A program made the position numbers and the translations under genes. From positions 1-39,372 of the forward strand of contig DATAFF010000030.1 in NCBI GenBank assembly GCA_036257595.1: a stretch of 39,372 bases of DNA, given 5' to 3'. Below, one piece after another: positions 1 through 9,786 of the stretch (position 1 is the stretch's first letter; every line of letters begins with the position of its first letter). Source of the stretch: DATAFF01 sp036257595 (lineage in GTDB: Bacteria; Pseudomonadota; Alphaproteobacteria; Rhizobiales; Aestuariivirgaceae). Below the pieces are notes generated by a model. It saw nothing but the letters and a program-made list of their open reading frames with translations, searched no databases and was not told the origin of the DNA.

Positions 1-86
1 TGGTGCCCCAAGCCGGACTCGAACCGGCACGTCCTTGCGGACAACAGATTTTGAGTCTGCCGCGTCTACCATTCCGCCACAGGGGC
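1..86 (-). tRNA. tRNA-Leu (anticodon CAA)
   Basis: Read on the minus strand this folds as a class II tRNA with a long variable arm (TGTCCGCAAGGACGT), a T-arm with GGTTCGAGTCC, and an encoded 3' CCA at positions 3-1. The anticodon stem GCAGA/TCTGT encloses the loop CTCAAAA, so the anticodon is CAA, which reads the leucine codon TTG. The whole gene fits with its CCA exactly at the window edge. It faces away from the DedA-type gene to its right. Confidence 0.96.
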
Positions 87-116
87 TAAAGCCCGGTCGC
101 CTGCCACGAAGGCGCG

Positions 117-144
117 ATCATAGATGCCTTCGACCCGTCGTCAA
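117..144 (-). promoter_or_regulatory. sigma-70-type promoter of tRNA-Leu
   Basis: On the minus strand a TTGACG box (144-139) is followed after 16 bases by TATGAT (122-117), each one mismatch from consensus. Transcription would start near 110, about 24 bases before the mature 5' end of tRNA-Leu at 86. Confidence 0.65.
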
Positions 145-201
145 CAGTCTCCTCCGCCTGCTGCATGGACAAGGGCGAGACCATCCTGCTACGGGTGGGC
201 G

Positions 202-705
202 ATGCCCCACCCGATAATCGCCCGCCTCCTCGAGATCCTCGCCCGGCCGGTAACCGAGGTCGTCCTCGCCATTCTCGCCTTTCTCGATGGCTTTGCCATC
301 GTCTTTCCGCCAGAGCTCCTGCTCTATCCCGCCGTCTATGCCCGCCCCGCCCAGGCCGCCTTTCTCGCCTTCGTCGCCACCGCCGGCTCGGTGCTCGGCG
401 CCGTCGCCGCCTACTATATCGGCCTCCTGATGTTCGAGACCTTCGGCCAGATGATCCTCGAATTTTACGGCCTCGAGGACGCCTTCGTCGCCTTCACCCA
501 GAGCCAGGCGCAGCAGGGGGCGATCGCCGTCCTGCTGGCTGCCGGCCTGTTCATGCCGATGAAGGCGGTCGCCGTGGCGAGCGGCGTCATCGGCGTCCCG
601 GTGCCGCTCTTCATTCTCTATGTCGCAGTTGCCCGGGCGATCCGCTTCGGTCTCGGCGCCCTTCTCGTTCGCCTGATCGCTGGCCTGACCGGTCGCGCCG
701 CCTGA
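202..705 (+). CDS. DedA/YqaA-type membrane protein (VTT/SNARE-associated family)
   Basis: The 167-residue protein is almost entirely hydrophobic, with about four to five membrane segments, the charged/proline elements expected of DedA-like proteins (FPPELLLYP near residues 35-43) and a YYIGL stretch before a short amphipathic part. DedA-family proteins sit in the inner membrane; several affect lipid flipping and membrane energetics, but the substrate here is unknown. I chose ATG 202, preceded by GGGTGGG, because the possible extension back to 124 is arginine-rich and unlike the family. It is followed nine bases later by a second protein of the same family and then by dsbB, suggesting one transcript. 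Confidence 0.75.
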   Translation: MPHPIIARLLEILARPVTEVVLAILAFLDGFAIVFPPELLLYPAVYARPAQAAFLAFVATAGSVLGAVAAYYIGLLMFETFGQMILEFYGLEDAFVAFTQSQAQQGAIAVLLAAGLFMPMKAVAVASGVIGVPVPLFILYVAVARAIRFGLGALLVRLIAGLTGRAA

Positions 706-714
706 CGACCGGCC

Positions 715-1323
715 ATGCTGAAGCGGCTCTATGACTGGACGCTGTCTCTCGCCGCCCGCAAGAGCGCCGAAGCCTGGCTCGCGGTGATCGCCTTCGTCGA
801 AAGCTCGGTGTTTCTGGTGCCCGCCGACGTGCTGTTCGTGCCGATGGCGCTGGCGCGGCCGGACCGGGCGGTGCGCTACGCTCTGGTCGCCACCTTTGCC
901 TCGACCCTCGGCGGCATCGCCGGCTATTTCATCGGCCTTTATGGCTATGAGGCGGTGGCGCGTCCCATCCTCGAATTCTACGGCAAGCTCGATTCCTTCG
1001 AGCACCTCCGAAGCTGCGCCGGTCGCGAGACGACCATGATCATGCTCGTCACCTCCGGCCTTTCCCATCTGCCGCCGATCAAGGTGGTGACCATTCTCGC
1101 CGGCGTCATCGATGTCGGCCTCGCCTTCTTCATCATCTCCTGCCTCATCGCGCGCGGCGCCCGCTTCCTGGCGCTCGCCCTGCTCATCCGGCGCTATGGC
1201 GATCCAATCCGCGTCTGGATCGAGCAGCGCCTGGGACTGATCGCCGCATTGGCGGCAGGGCTGCTCGTCCTTCTCTATCTGGCGTTGCGCTATGGTCTCG
1301 GCGGTGGAGGTTACCCATGCTGA
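715..1323 (+). CDS. DedA/YqaA-type membrane protein, second copy
   Basis: The 202-residue hydrophobic protein resembles its upstream neighbour, sharing the pattern ILEFYGxLDxF and a similar membrane layout, and closer to the YqaA branch of DedA proteins. Visible landmarks are FVESSVFLVPADVLFVP near residues 27-43, GYFIGLYGYEA, and a C-terminal membrane helix ending in GLGGGG. It was probably produced by duplication of an ancestral gene, followed by strong divergence. Its last codons overlap the dsbB start by seven bases, so the two are probably translationally coupled. The biochemical role is not established; a membrane lipid or proton-coupled function is the family expectation. Confidence 0.8.
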   Translation: MLKRLYDWTLSLAARKSAEAWLAVIAFVESSVFLVPADVLFVPMALARPDRAVRYALVATFASTLGGIAGYFIGLYGYEAVARPILEFYGKLDSFEHLRSCAGRETTMIMLVTSGLSHLPPIKVVTILAGVIDVGLAFFIISCLIARGARFLALALLIRRYGDPIRVWIEQRLGLIAALAAGLLVLLYLALRYGLGGGGYPC

Positions 1324-1832
1324 AAACTGGCACGGCCAGGCTGGCGGGCCCCGCCGACAACCGCTTGTTCGGCGCTGTCCTCCTGTTCTTCCTGGTGGCG
1401 CTCGCCACCATCGCTGCCGCCTGGGGATTCGAGCGCTTCGGCGGCTACATCCCCTGCGACCTCTGCCTCCAGCAGCGCTGGGCTTATTATTTCGCGGTGC
1501 CGCTGTCTGCCCTGTTGCTGCGGCCCGCTGCCGACGGGCGCCAGCTCGCCCGCTGGGGCCTTGTCGTCCTCGCCGTCGCGATGGCTGTCAATGCCCTCCT
1601 CGGCATCTATCATTCAGGCGTGGAGTGGGGGTGGTGGACAGGTCCGCAGCTCTGCAGCACCGGCGGGGGCCTGTCGGGCGGCCTGCCCAATCTCGACACC
1701 GCCCGGGTGATCCGCTGCGACGAGGCGCAATGGCGCCTTCTCGGTCTATCCTTTGCCGGCTGGAATGTCGTGGTGTCCTCGGCCCTGGTCGCGCTCTGCC
1801 TTTGGGGCATGCGCGGCGCGACGAGGGCCTGA
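1317..1832 (+). CDS. dsbB: DsbB-family disulfide bond formation protein
   Basis: A 171-residue inner-membrane protein with four predicted helices. The first redox pair is Cys47-Cys50 in the sequence PCDLCLQQRW, the DsbB hallmark, and the second periplasmic pair is Cys113 and Cys134. DsbB reoxidises the periplasmic thiol oxidase DsbA and passes electrons to ubiquinone, and the QQRW stretch after the first pair is where the quinone site lies in the family. The gene overlaps the preceding DedA-type gene, so they are likely co-transcribed. No dsbA is seen in the window. The identification rests on both cysteine pairs and the topology, so it is secure at family level. Confidence 0.9.
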   Translation: MLKTGTARLAGPADNRLFGAVLLFFLVALATIAAAWGFERFGGYIPCDLCLQQRWAYYFAVPLSALLLRPAADGRQLARWGLVVLAVAMAVNALLGIYHSGVEWGWWTGPQLCSTGGGLSGGLPNLDTARVIRCDEAQWRLLGLSFAGWNVVVSSALVALCLWGMRGATRA

Positions 1833-1835
1833 GCG

Positions 1836-2396
1836 TCAAGGCTCGAGCACGGTGTCCCAATAGAGGAAGTCGGCCCAGCTCTCATGCAGATAGTTGGGCG
1901 GGAACAGGCGGCCATTGGCGTGAAGCTGCTGCACGGTCGGCCGCACCGGCCGGTTCTCCGGCCACATATCGACCTCGCCCGGCAGGTGCCCGCCCTTGGC
2001 CAGATTGCACGGGCTGCAGGCGGCGACCACGTTTTCCCAGGTGGTGATCCCTCCCTTGGACCGCGGTACCAGATGATCGAAGGTCAGATCCTCGTCCGCC
2101 CCGCAATATTGACAGGTGAAGCGGTCGCGCAGGAACACGTTGAACCGGGTGAAAGCAGGATGGCGCGCCGGCCTGACATAGGTCTTGAGCGACACGACGC
2201 TCGGCAGGCGGAACTCGAAGGAGGGACTTCGCACCACCCGGTCATACTCCGACACGATGTCGACGCGATCGAGAAACACCGCCTTCACCGCGTCCTGCCA
2301 GCACCACAGCGAGAGAGGGTAATAGCTCAGGGGCCGATAATCGGCATTGAGCACCAAGGCGGGACAGCTTTCCGGTGACATCGCGGCGTGGTGCAC
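1836..2396 (-). CDS. HNH endonuclease family protein
   Basis: This gene encodes about 186 residues. The C-terminal half carries a classic HNH nuclease: a zinc-type CxxC (Cys95, Cys98), the catalytic DH (107-108), Asn122 in the NVVAAC turn, and a second CxxC followed by Asn (Cys127, Cys130, Asn131). The N-terminal half (LNADYRPLSYYPLSLW) is typical of the small stand-alone HNH proteins conserved in alphaproteobacterial chromosomes, not of restriction enzymes. I favour the GTG at 2396 because an AGGAGG lies four bases upstream; ATG 2381 is the alternative. It converges with dsbB three bases away. The substrate and biological role are not known. Confidence 0.87.
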   Translation of the reverse strand: MHHAAMSPESCPALVLNADYRPLSYYPLSLWCWQDAVKAVFLDRVDIVSEYDRVVRSPSFEFRLPSVVSLKTYVRPARHPAFTRFNVFLRDRFTCQYCGADEDLTFDHLVPRSKGGITTWENVVAACSPCNLAKGGHLPGEVDMWPENRPVRPTVQQLHANGRLFPPNYLHESWADFLYWDTVLEP

Positions 2397-2651
2397 CGAA
2401 CCTCCTTTCGATGGCACGACCGGCTCTGACCCGGCAGATGCAACCTACTATATCTGGTGCGACATCCCTGTGAAGGACGATTTCGCGCCATAGTATTCGC
2501 GCTCAGGAATCGCGCGAATCCGCCACCATCGGCCCTATGGACAACATGCTGCCACAGCTGCCGTCACCTTGCCATTTTGTGCAGGATGGTGCGAATCAGT
2601 CCTTTCTCGCCAGATTTGACCCGTGGTAGCCCGGCGGACTATAGCCGACGC

Positions 2652-3521
2652 GTGACCAGCGCCCCATCACGCCCGCCGGTGTTCCGTTTCGCCCCAAGCC
2701 CCAATGGCGAGCTGCATCTCGGTCATGCCTTCTCGGCCATCTTCAGCGAGCGTGAGGCCCGCAGCGCCGGCGGCAGGCTGCTCCTGCGCATCGAGGACAT
2801 CGACACCATCCGCTGCCGCCCGGTCTACGCCGAGCGCATGATCGAGGATCTCGCCTGGCTCGGCATCGGCTTCGACGGACCGGTGCTGCGGCAGAGCGAG
2901 CATGTGGTGCGGCATCGCCAGGCACTGGCGGCACTCGAAGCGCGCGGTCTCGTCTATCCCTGCTTCTGCTCGCGCGCCGAGATTGCCGCTTCGGTAACCG
3001 GGACCCATCCACGCGATCCAGAAGGCGCGCCGCTCTATCCCGGAACCTGTCGCGCGCTGTCGCTGGACGCCCGGCAGGCCCGCATCGCCAATCGCGAGCC
3101 CCATGCCTTGCGCCTCGACATGACGGCTGCGCTCGCGACGGCGCCGTCCCTTAGCTTCTGGGAGGAAGGCATCGGCCCCGGCGGCGAGCACGGTCGCCTC
3201 CCGGCCGCCCCCGAGCGCTGGGGCGATGTCGTCCTCGCCCGCAAGGACATTCGCACCAGCTATCACCTCGCCGTGGTCCTCGACGATGCCTGGCAGGAGG
3301 TGACGACAGTCACCCGCGGCCATGACCTGTTCCACGCCACCGGAGTCCATCGTCTGTTGCAACATTTGTTCGGCCTGCCGGAGCCGCTCTATCACCACCA
3401 TCGACTGATCGGCGACGACACCGGGCGCAAGCTCTCCAAGAGCGCCGGTGACCGCTCATTGCGCTCGCTGCGCCAGGCCGGGGTCACGCCGCAGCATATT
3501 CGTCAGTTCTTCAGCCAATAG
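2652..3521 (+). CDS. gluQ: glutamyl-Q tRNA(Asp) synthetase
   Basis: GluQ-RS is a truncated glutamyl-tRNA synthetase that attaches glutamate to the queuosine base of tRNA(Asp). The 289-residue protein has the class I core only: the HIGH-type motif HLGH at residues 22-25, the KLSKS motif at 260-264 near the C terminus, and zinc ligands Cys104, Cys106 and Cys133 in the YPCFCS...YPGTC insert. It ends about 25 residues after KLSKS, so no anticodon-binding domain is present, which separates it from GltX. GTG 2652 matches the family N terminus; ATG 2586 would add 22 residues. Its end overlaps the convergent transporter gene by 19 bases. Confidence 0.9.
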   Translation: MTSAPSRPPVFRFAPSPNGELHLGHAFSAIFSEREARSAGGRLLLRIEDIDTIRCRPVYAERMIEDLAWLGIGFDGPVLRQSEHVVRHRQALAALEARGLVYPCFCSRAEIAASVTGTHPRDPEGAPLYPGTCRALSLDARQARIANREPHALRLDMTAALATAPSLSFWEEGIGPGGEHGRLPAAPERWGDVVLARKDIRTSYHLAVVLDDAWQEVTTVTRGHDLFHATGVHRLLQHLFGLPEPLYHHHRLIGDDTGRKLSKSAGDRSLRSLRQAGVTPQHIRQFFSQ

Positions 3522-4441
3522 AGCAGCAGCGTCAGGGTGAAGGCTGAAGCGGCGGTGCCGATGGCGATCGCAGCCGCAACCGTTGCGACCGCCCGCTGAT
3601 AGCGCATGGCGAGAAGAAAGGCATTCACCCCGGCCGGGCATGCCGCCATCAGCACCGCGACATTGAACCATGTCTGAGGCATTCCCGGCATGGCCGAGCC
3701 GATCAGCCAGACAATCGCCGGAAACACCGCAAGCTTCAGCCCGACCAGCAGCGCCGCCTCGTGCCAGCCCTCGCCAAGCCCGTAGGTCGACAGCGACAGC
3801 CCGAGCGCAAACAATGCGACCGGCACCGCGCAGTCACCGAGGAGCGCGAGGAAGCGATCGGGAATGGCCGGCAAGGGAAGGCCGCTCGCCCGCCAAACCC
3901 CGCCGATGATCAGTGCCAGGATGATCGGGTTCTTGAGCAGCGACCGGGCAAGATCGCCCAGAAGCCGGCCGAGCGGTGCACCACCCTCGCGGTTCCCCCA
4001 CTCCATCTGCAGCATGGCCGTGAACCACAGCAGCGGCGTGTTGACGGCAACAATCAACGCCGCCGGCAGCGCCGCATCGGACCCGAAGGCGCTGACCGAC
4101 AGTGGCAGGCCGAGGAACACCAGATTGCTGAAGCATGACGCCATCGCGGCGACGGCGGCGCTCTTCGAGCCGAAGCCGGAAAGCTGCGAGGCGACCACGC
4201 TGGCCAGCACCCAGGTGATGGCGAGCGCCCCGTAATAGGTCACCCACAACAGTACCGGCGAGGCTTGCGGTTGGTCGACATGGACGAGATTGCGGAACAG
4301 CAGCGCCGGTATGGCAAAGTCGAACGCAAAGCGCGACAGACCGCTTGCTCCCGCAGCCGGAAACATCTTGAACCGTGCCGCAACGAAGCCGAGCGCGATC
4401 AAGCCGAACAACGGCATTACCGTGGCCAGCACTTCGTTCAT
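3503..4441 (-). CDS. AEC-family auxin-efflux-carrier-like transporter
   Basis: A 312-residue integral membrane protein with about ten hydrophobic helices in two similar halves. The N terminus (NEVLATVMPLFGLIALGFVAA) and the ASCFSNLVFLGLPL and AACPAGVNAFLLA segments are characteristic of the AEC/membrane transport protein family, which exports or imports organic acids and auxin-like compounds through the inner membrane. The start at 4441 follows GGGAGAGG. It is transcribed away from the methyltransferase gene, with 44 bases between the two starts. Substrate cannot be predicted from this sequence. Confidence 0.87.
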   Translation of the reverse strand: MNEVLATVMPLFGLIALGFVAARFKMFPAAGASGLSRFAFDFAIPALLFRNLVHVDQPQASPVLLWVTYYGALAITWVLASVVASQLSGFGSKSAAVAAMASCFSNLVFLGLPLSVSAFGSDAALPAALIVAVNTPLLWFTAMLQMEWGNREGGAPLGRLLGDLARSLLKNPIILALIIGGVWRASGLPLPAIPDRFLALLGDCAVPVALFALGLSLSTYGLGEGWHEAALLVGLKLAVFPAIVWLIGSAMPGMPQTWFNVAVLMAACPAGVNAFLLAMRYQRAVATVAAAIAIGTAASAFTLTLLLYWLKN

Positions 4442-4485
4442 CCAGCTGTTCCTCTCCCTTGTCAGCCTTCTATACTCTCGAAAGC

Positions 4486-5130
4486 ATGACCGGCGACAAG
4501 AATGACCAGGAAGCGGCGGCAAGGCTGGAGCGCGCCAGGGCGCTCGGCTCGACCGGTGAAGCGCGCACGCTCTATCGTGACTGGGCCAGGGACTATGACG
4601 CGGACGTGTTCGGCCGTCTCAAGGTCACCGGCACCCGCCGCATCGCCGAGTTGCTCGTCGAGCATCTGCCGCAAGCACCTGACACGCGCATCATCGATCT
4701 TGGTTGCGGCACCGGGGCGGCCGGCGCCGTTCTGAAGAGCCATGGCCTGACGACGATCGACGGTCTCGATCTCTCGCCCGAGATGCTCCTCATCGCCGCC
4801 GACTGCGGCGCCTATCGTTTGCTGATCGCCGCCGACCTCCTCGCGCCGCTCCCTTTGCGCGACCATCGCTATGATGCCGCCATCTCGGCCGGCACCTTCA
4901 CCACCGGTCATGTCGGCGCCGCCGCGCTGCCCGCCATCCACCGGCTCATCCGGCCGGGTGGCCTGCTGGCCTGCGTCATCGCCCGGTCCTTCTATGAGTC
5001 CGGCGGCTTTGCCGATGCCATCCAGCGGCTCGTCTCCGATCGGCGCTGGCGCATCCTCCACGACACACTCGAGCCGATCCGCGATGGCGGCCCGCCGGAA
5101 GGCCATATGCTGGTGTTTGAGATCGGTTAG
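4486..5130 (+). CDS. class I SAM-dependent methyltransferase
   Basis: The 214-residue protein has the Rossmann methyltransferase signature DLGCGTGAAG at residues 71-80, an acidic residue at the end of the second strand (LDLSPEM, 95-100), and the motif-III-like RPGGLLACVIARSF. The region before the core (LYRDWARDYDADVF) resembles the methyltransferases annotated as WBSCR27-like, a small-molecule group. The target is unknown. It ends tail to tail with the ethylmalonyl-CoA mutase gene, the two stop codons overlapping by three bases at 5127-5130. Confidence 0.82.
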   Translation: MTGDKNDQEAAARLERARALGSTGEARTLYRDWARDYDADVFGRLKVTGTRRIAELLVEHLPQAPDTRIIDLGCGTGAAGAVLKSHGLTTIDGLDLSPEMLLIAADCGAYRLLIAADLLAPLPLRDHRYDAAISAGTFTTGHVGAAALPAIHRLIRPGGLLACVIARSFYESGGFADAIQRLVSDRRWRILHDTLEPIRDGGPPEGHMLVFEIG

Positions 5131-7103
5131 GCCGGTGCGCTCTCGGCCACCAGCCCGGCAATATCCGCCATCAGCTCGTTCAGCCGATAGTCCTTCGGCG
5201 TGAACACCCGTTTGACGCCGAGCTGGCGCAGCACATGCCGGTCCTCCTCCGGAATGATTCCGCCGACCACCACCGGGACCTGCTCGAGCCCCGCTGCCCT
5301 CAGCCCCCGCATCACCTCTTGAACCAGCGGAACATGGCTGCCCGACAGAATGGAGAGCCCGACCACATGCACATTGTGGGCCTGCGCCTCTCTTACGATC
5401 TCCGCCGGGGTCAGCCGGATCCCGTCATAGAACACCTCGAACCCGGCATCGAGCGCCTTGACCGCAATCTGCTCTGCCCCGTTCGAATGACCATCGAGCC
5501 CCGGCTTGCCGACCAGGAACCGCGGCTTGACGCCGAGCCGCGCCGCCAGCGCCTCGACCGCCTTGCGCAAATCCCCCTCGTCGCCTTCGGCGATGATGCT
5601 GACATCTCCGATCCCGGTCGGCGGGCGATATTCGCCGAACACCTCGCGCAGCGCTCTCCCCCATTCGCCCGTCGTCACCCCCGCCTTGGCGCAGGCGATC
5701 GACGGCTCCATGATATTGGCCCCTTCCCGGGCTGCTGCCCGCAATTTGTTGAGCGCAATCAGTGCCGGTCCCTCGTCGCGGGCCGCCCGCCACGCCTTCA
5801 GCCGCTCGACCTGCTCGAACTCGCGCTCCGGCGACACGGTCACCACCATCTGATCGAGCGCCGTCACGAGTGGTGATGGCTCGCTCTCGATATAGGCATT
5901 GACGCCCACCACCACTTCCCGGCCCGACTCGATGGCTTGAAGCCGCGCCGCATTCGAGGTCACCAGCGCCCGCTTCATGCGACCCGAAGTGACGCCGGCG
6001 ACCGCCCCGCCGATCGCCTCGATGGCCGAAAGCTCCCGCCGCACCTCCGCCTTGAGCGCCTCGACCTTGGTCTCGAGCGTGCGCGAGCCCTCGAACAGAT
6101 CGCCATGCTCGAGGAGGTCGGTCTCATAGGCGATGATCTGCTGCATGCGCAGCGACCATTGCTGATCCCAAGGCCGCGGCAGCCCCAGCGCCTCGTTCCA
6201 GGCCGGCAACTGAACCGCCCGCGCCCGCGCCTTGCGCGACAGCACCACCGCCATCAGCTCGACCAGGATGCGGTGGATATTGTTCTCCGGCTGCTGCTCG
6301 GTCAGCCCGAGCGAATTGACCTGGACCCCGTAGCGGAAGCGCCGATGCTGCTCTTCCGTGATGCCATAGCGCTCCGCCGTGATCTCGTCCCACAGCTCGC
6401 CGAACGCCGTCAGCTTGGCAATCTCGGTCACGAGCTTCATGCCGGCATTGACGAAGAAGCTGATGCGTCCGACGACTCCCGCGAAGTCTTCCGCGGCAAC
6501 CCCGCCTGACGCCCGGACATGATCGAGCACGGCGATCGCCGTCGCCAGCGCGAACGCCACCTCCTGCACCGCCGTCGCTCCCGCCTCCTGCAGGTGATAG
6601 GAACAGACGTTGATCGGGTTCCACCGCGGAGTTTCCCGACAGGACCAGGTCACCATGTCGGCGGTGAGCTTCAGCGATGGCTCGGGCGGGAAGATATAGG
6701 TGCCCCGCGACAGATATTCCTTGATGATGTCGTTCTGTGTCGTCCCCGTGAGCGTGCGGCGCTCCGCTCCCTGCTCGTCGGCGACCGCGACATACAGCGC
6801 ATAGAGCCACGCCGCCGTCGCATTGATCGTCATCGACGTGTTCATCCTGGCAAGCGGAATGCCCTCGAACAGCGCCCTCATGTCGCCGATATGCGAGATC
6901 GGCACACCCACCCGGCCGACCTCGCCGCGCGCCAGCTCGTGGTCGCTGTCATAGCCGGTCTGTGTCGGCAGATCGAAGGCGATCGACAGTCCGGTCTGGC
7001 CCTTGGCAAGGTTGCCGCGGAACAGCCGGTTGCTTTCGGCTGCGGTCGAATGGCCGGCATAGGTCCGGAATATCCACGGCTTGTCGCGGGTGGCCTCGCT
7101 CAT
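5127..7103 (-). CDS. ecm: ethylmalonyl-CoA mutase
   Basis: A 658-residue single-chain mutase with the substrate-binding TIM barrel first and the coenzyme B12 domain last. The B12 signature DGHSNG (537-542, lower-ligand His539) is followed by the SILSGSH and GGIIPEED loops. Ecm converts ethylmalonyl-CoA to methylsuccinyl-CoA in the ethylmalonyl-CoA pathway of acetyl-CoA assimilation; in Methylobacterium the gene is called meaA. The choice over methylmalonyl-CoA mutase rests on the one-subunit length, the shortened N terminus, and the divergent crotonyl-CoA carboxylase/reductase gene, which makes its substrate. ATG 7103 starts the conserved SEATRDKPWIFRTYAGH region; an upstream extension to 7232 would run into ccr. 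Confidence 0.92.
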   Translation of the reverse strand: MSEATRDKPWIFRTYAGHSTAAESNRLFRGNLAKGQTGLSIAFDLPTQTGYDSDHELARGEVGRVGVPISHIGDMRALFEGIPLARMNTSMTINATAAWLYALYVAVADEQGAERRTLTGTTQNDIIKEYLSRGTYIFPPEPSLKLTADMVTWSCRETPRWNPINVCSYHLQEAGATAVQEVAFALATAIAVLDHVRASGGVAAEDFAGVVGRISFFVNAGMKLVTEIAKLTAFGELWDEITAERYGITEEQHRRFRYGVQVNSLGLTEQQPENNIHRILVELMAVVLSRKARARAVQLPAWNEALGLPRPWDQQWSLRMQQIIAYETDLLEHGDLFEGSRTLETKVEALKAEVRRELSAIEAIGGAVAGVTSGRMKRALVTSNAARLQAIESGREVVVGVNAYIESEPSPLVTALDQMVVTVSPEREFEQVERLKAWRAARDEGPALIALNKLRAAAREGANIMEPSIACAKAGVTTGEWGRALREVFGEYRPPTGIGDVSIIAEGDEGDLRKAVEALAARLGVKPRFLVGKPGLDGHSNGAEQIAVKALDAGFEVFYDGIRLTPAEIVREAQAHNVHVVGLSILSGSHVPLVQEVMRGLRAAGLEQVPVVVGGIIPEEDRHVLRQLGVKRVFTPKDYRLNELMADIAGLVAESAPA

Positions 7104-7125
7104 CGAGCGATCGAAGCAAAAGCCG

Positions 7126-7182
7126 TGCTGCAGTGCAATGGGCGAGATCGCGGACGGGCCATCGACAAATGCTGCAGCGCAA
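7126..7182. promoter_or_regulatory. paired TGCTGCAG(T/C)GCAA operator-like sites between ecm and ccr
   Basis: TGCTGCAGTGCAA at 7126-7138 and TGCTGCAGCGCAA at 7170-7182 differ at one base and are 44 bp apart, about four helical turns, which would place a bound regulator on the same face of the DNA. The second copy lies inside the spacer of the proposed ccr promoter. TGC/GCA dyads of this type resemble the targets described for PhaR-type regulators of polyhydroxyalkanoate metabolism; assignment to PhaR is an inference. The core GCAGTGCAA recurs upstream of mdh. Confidence 0.5.
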
Positions 7183-7190
7183 AATAGGAT
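7162..7190 (+). promoter_or_regulatory. sigma-70-type promoter of ccr
   Basis: TCGACA (7162-7167), a 17-base spacer and TAGGAT (7185-7190) give a good housekeeping-type promoter 41 bases upstream of the ccr start codon. The operator-like repeat at 7170-7182 fills most of the spacer, the usual place for a repressor. Confidence 0.5.
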
Positions 7191-7230
7191 CACCCGCAGA
7201 ACCGTCGCTCGAGCCGAGGGAAGAGCAGGC

Positions 7231-8529
<1,299 letters not shown>

Positions 8530-8550
8530 TCGAAAGCTCACGACGAAAGC

Positions 8551-9615
8551 TCACGACGGTGGTGTCGTGCCCTTGCGGATCATCGCCTTGATGGCGCGCG
8601 CCTCGCGCCTCAGCATCAGCACCCGGTTGAGCTCGCCGCCAAAGATCAGAACGATCGCGGCGAGATAGAGGAAGAACAGCGCTGCGACGATTCCCGAAAG
8701 CCCGGCATAGGTCGTGGCGAAGTTGGGGAACCACCGCAGATAATAGCCATAGATGCCGGCCATCGCGCCCCACGCAATCAGCGTGAACAGCACGCCCGGC
8801 CAGACCTCCCGCATCCGCCGCCGTCCCGCCGGCAGCACCAGGTGAAAAGCAAAGAGCATGGTGGCCAGCAGGAACACCGCGACCGGATAGCGGATGATGT
8901 CGAGGCGCCGCGTCAGCATGGCCGAGTCCGGGGCGAACTCCCGCAGCAGATCGAGCACCACTGGCGCCGCGACGATCAGCACCGCGACGGCGAGCAGCCC
9001 GATGGCGGCGGCGAACACCATCACCAGCGACAGGAGCCAGATCTGTCCCGGATTGCGGGTCTCCTTGATGTCATAGGCGCGGTTGAGACACACCCGCACG
9101 CTGTCGACGCCGCCCATTGCCGACCAGATCGTGATCAGCACCGAGACGGTGAACAGGCCGCGCTGCGGGATCGACAGCACATCGTGGATCTCCCGCTGAA
9201 TCGGCTCGACCACATAGGACGGCGCGACCGACAGCAGGAACTCGACCGTGCGTTGGGCGAGATGGCTATCGCCGAACAGCGCCCCGAGCGTTGTCAGGAA
9301 GATCAGAAAAGGAAACGTCGACAGCAGAGTTCGATAGGCGATATTCCCGGCGAGCGGCAGAGCCTCATCGGCGAACAGCCTGAACACCGCCACCCGGAAC
9401 AGCGCAATCGTCCCCTGCGCCCCCGGATGCGCCACCGGCTTGGCGAGCGCCGCATCGTTGGGCTGCCCGACCACCTCCTGCAGCCCGGCGGCGGCCGCCA
9501 CCACCGCGCCGGCCACCTGGGCCTCTCCGGCTTTCTGGCCGGTCGGCCTGACGGTAACGTCCGGATCGACCTTCGCCGGAGGCGGCGCGGGGCGGCGGAT
9601 CACGCTCTGGACCAC
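8551..9615 (-). CDS. YihY/BrkB-family inner-membrane protein
   Basis: A protein of about 354 residues with six membrane helices and the family landmarks AYRTLLSTFPFLIFL, WSAMGGVDSVRVCLNRAYDI, WPGVLFTLIAWG and YAGLSGIVAALFFLYL. YihY proteins were once called ribonuclease BN, an assignment since withdrawn; their role is not settled, though export-type functions have been proposed. The first about 70 residues are low-complexity, Ala/Pro/Val-rich and not part of the family core. The earliest in-frame start is GTG 9615 with only weak ribosome-binding sequence, and a stop lies just upstream, so the true start may be internal. Confidence 0.85.
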   Translation of the reverse strand: MVQSVIRRPAPPPAKVDPDVTVRPTGQKAGEAQVAGAVVAAAAGLQEVVGQPNDAALAKPVAHPGAQGTIALFRVAVFRLFADEALPLAGNIAYRTLLSTFPFLIFLTTLGALFGDSHLAQRTVEFLLSVAPSYVVEPIQREIHDVLSIPQRGLFTVSVLITIWSAMGGVDSVRVCLNRAYDIKETRNPGQIWLLSLVMVFAAAIGLLAVAVLIVAAPVVLDLLREFAPDSAMLTRRLDIIRYPVAVFLLATMLFAFHLVLPAGRRRMREVWPGVLFTLIAWGAMAGIYGYYLRWFPNFATTYAGLSGIVAALFFLYLAAIVLIFGGELNRVLMLRREARAIKAMIRKGTTPPS

Positions 9616-9786
9616 GGACCCGGCCTCAGACCCTGCCGCCTGCCCGCTCGGCAGAAAGGGCGACGTCGCTCATCGCAAACTCTCGCTGGCTGTCTTTCGG
9701 TTCTATAAAGTCGACATCCCTCGGTGGCGCAAGGTGAATTCACACGAGGCAAACGGGGTTCCGCGCCCTTCGAAGCTGAAAGAACC

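Noticed and set aside
9629..9673. Short minus-strand frame from ATG 9673 (MSDVALSAERAGGRV) just upstream of the YihY-type gene
   Set aside because: Its start looks natural, but it stops after 15 codons and is out of frame with the gene. I could not show a frameshift, so I left the start at GTG 9615.
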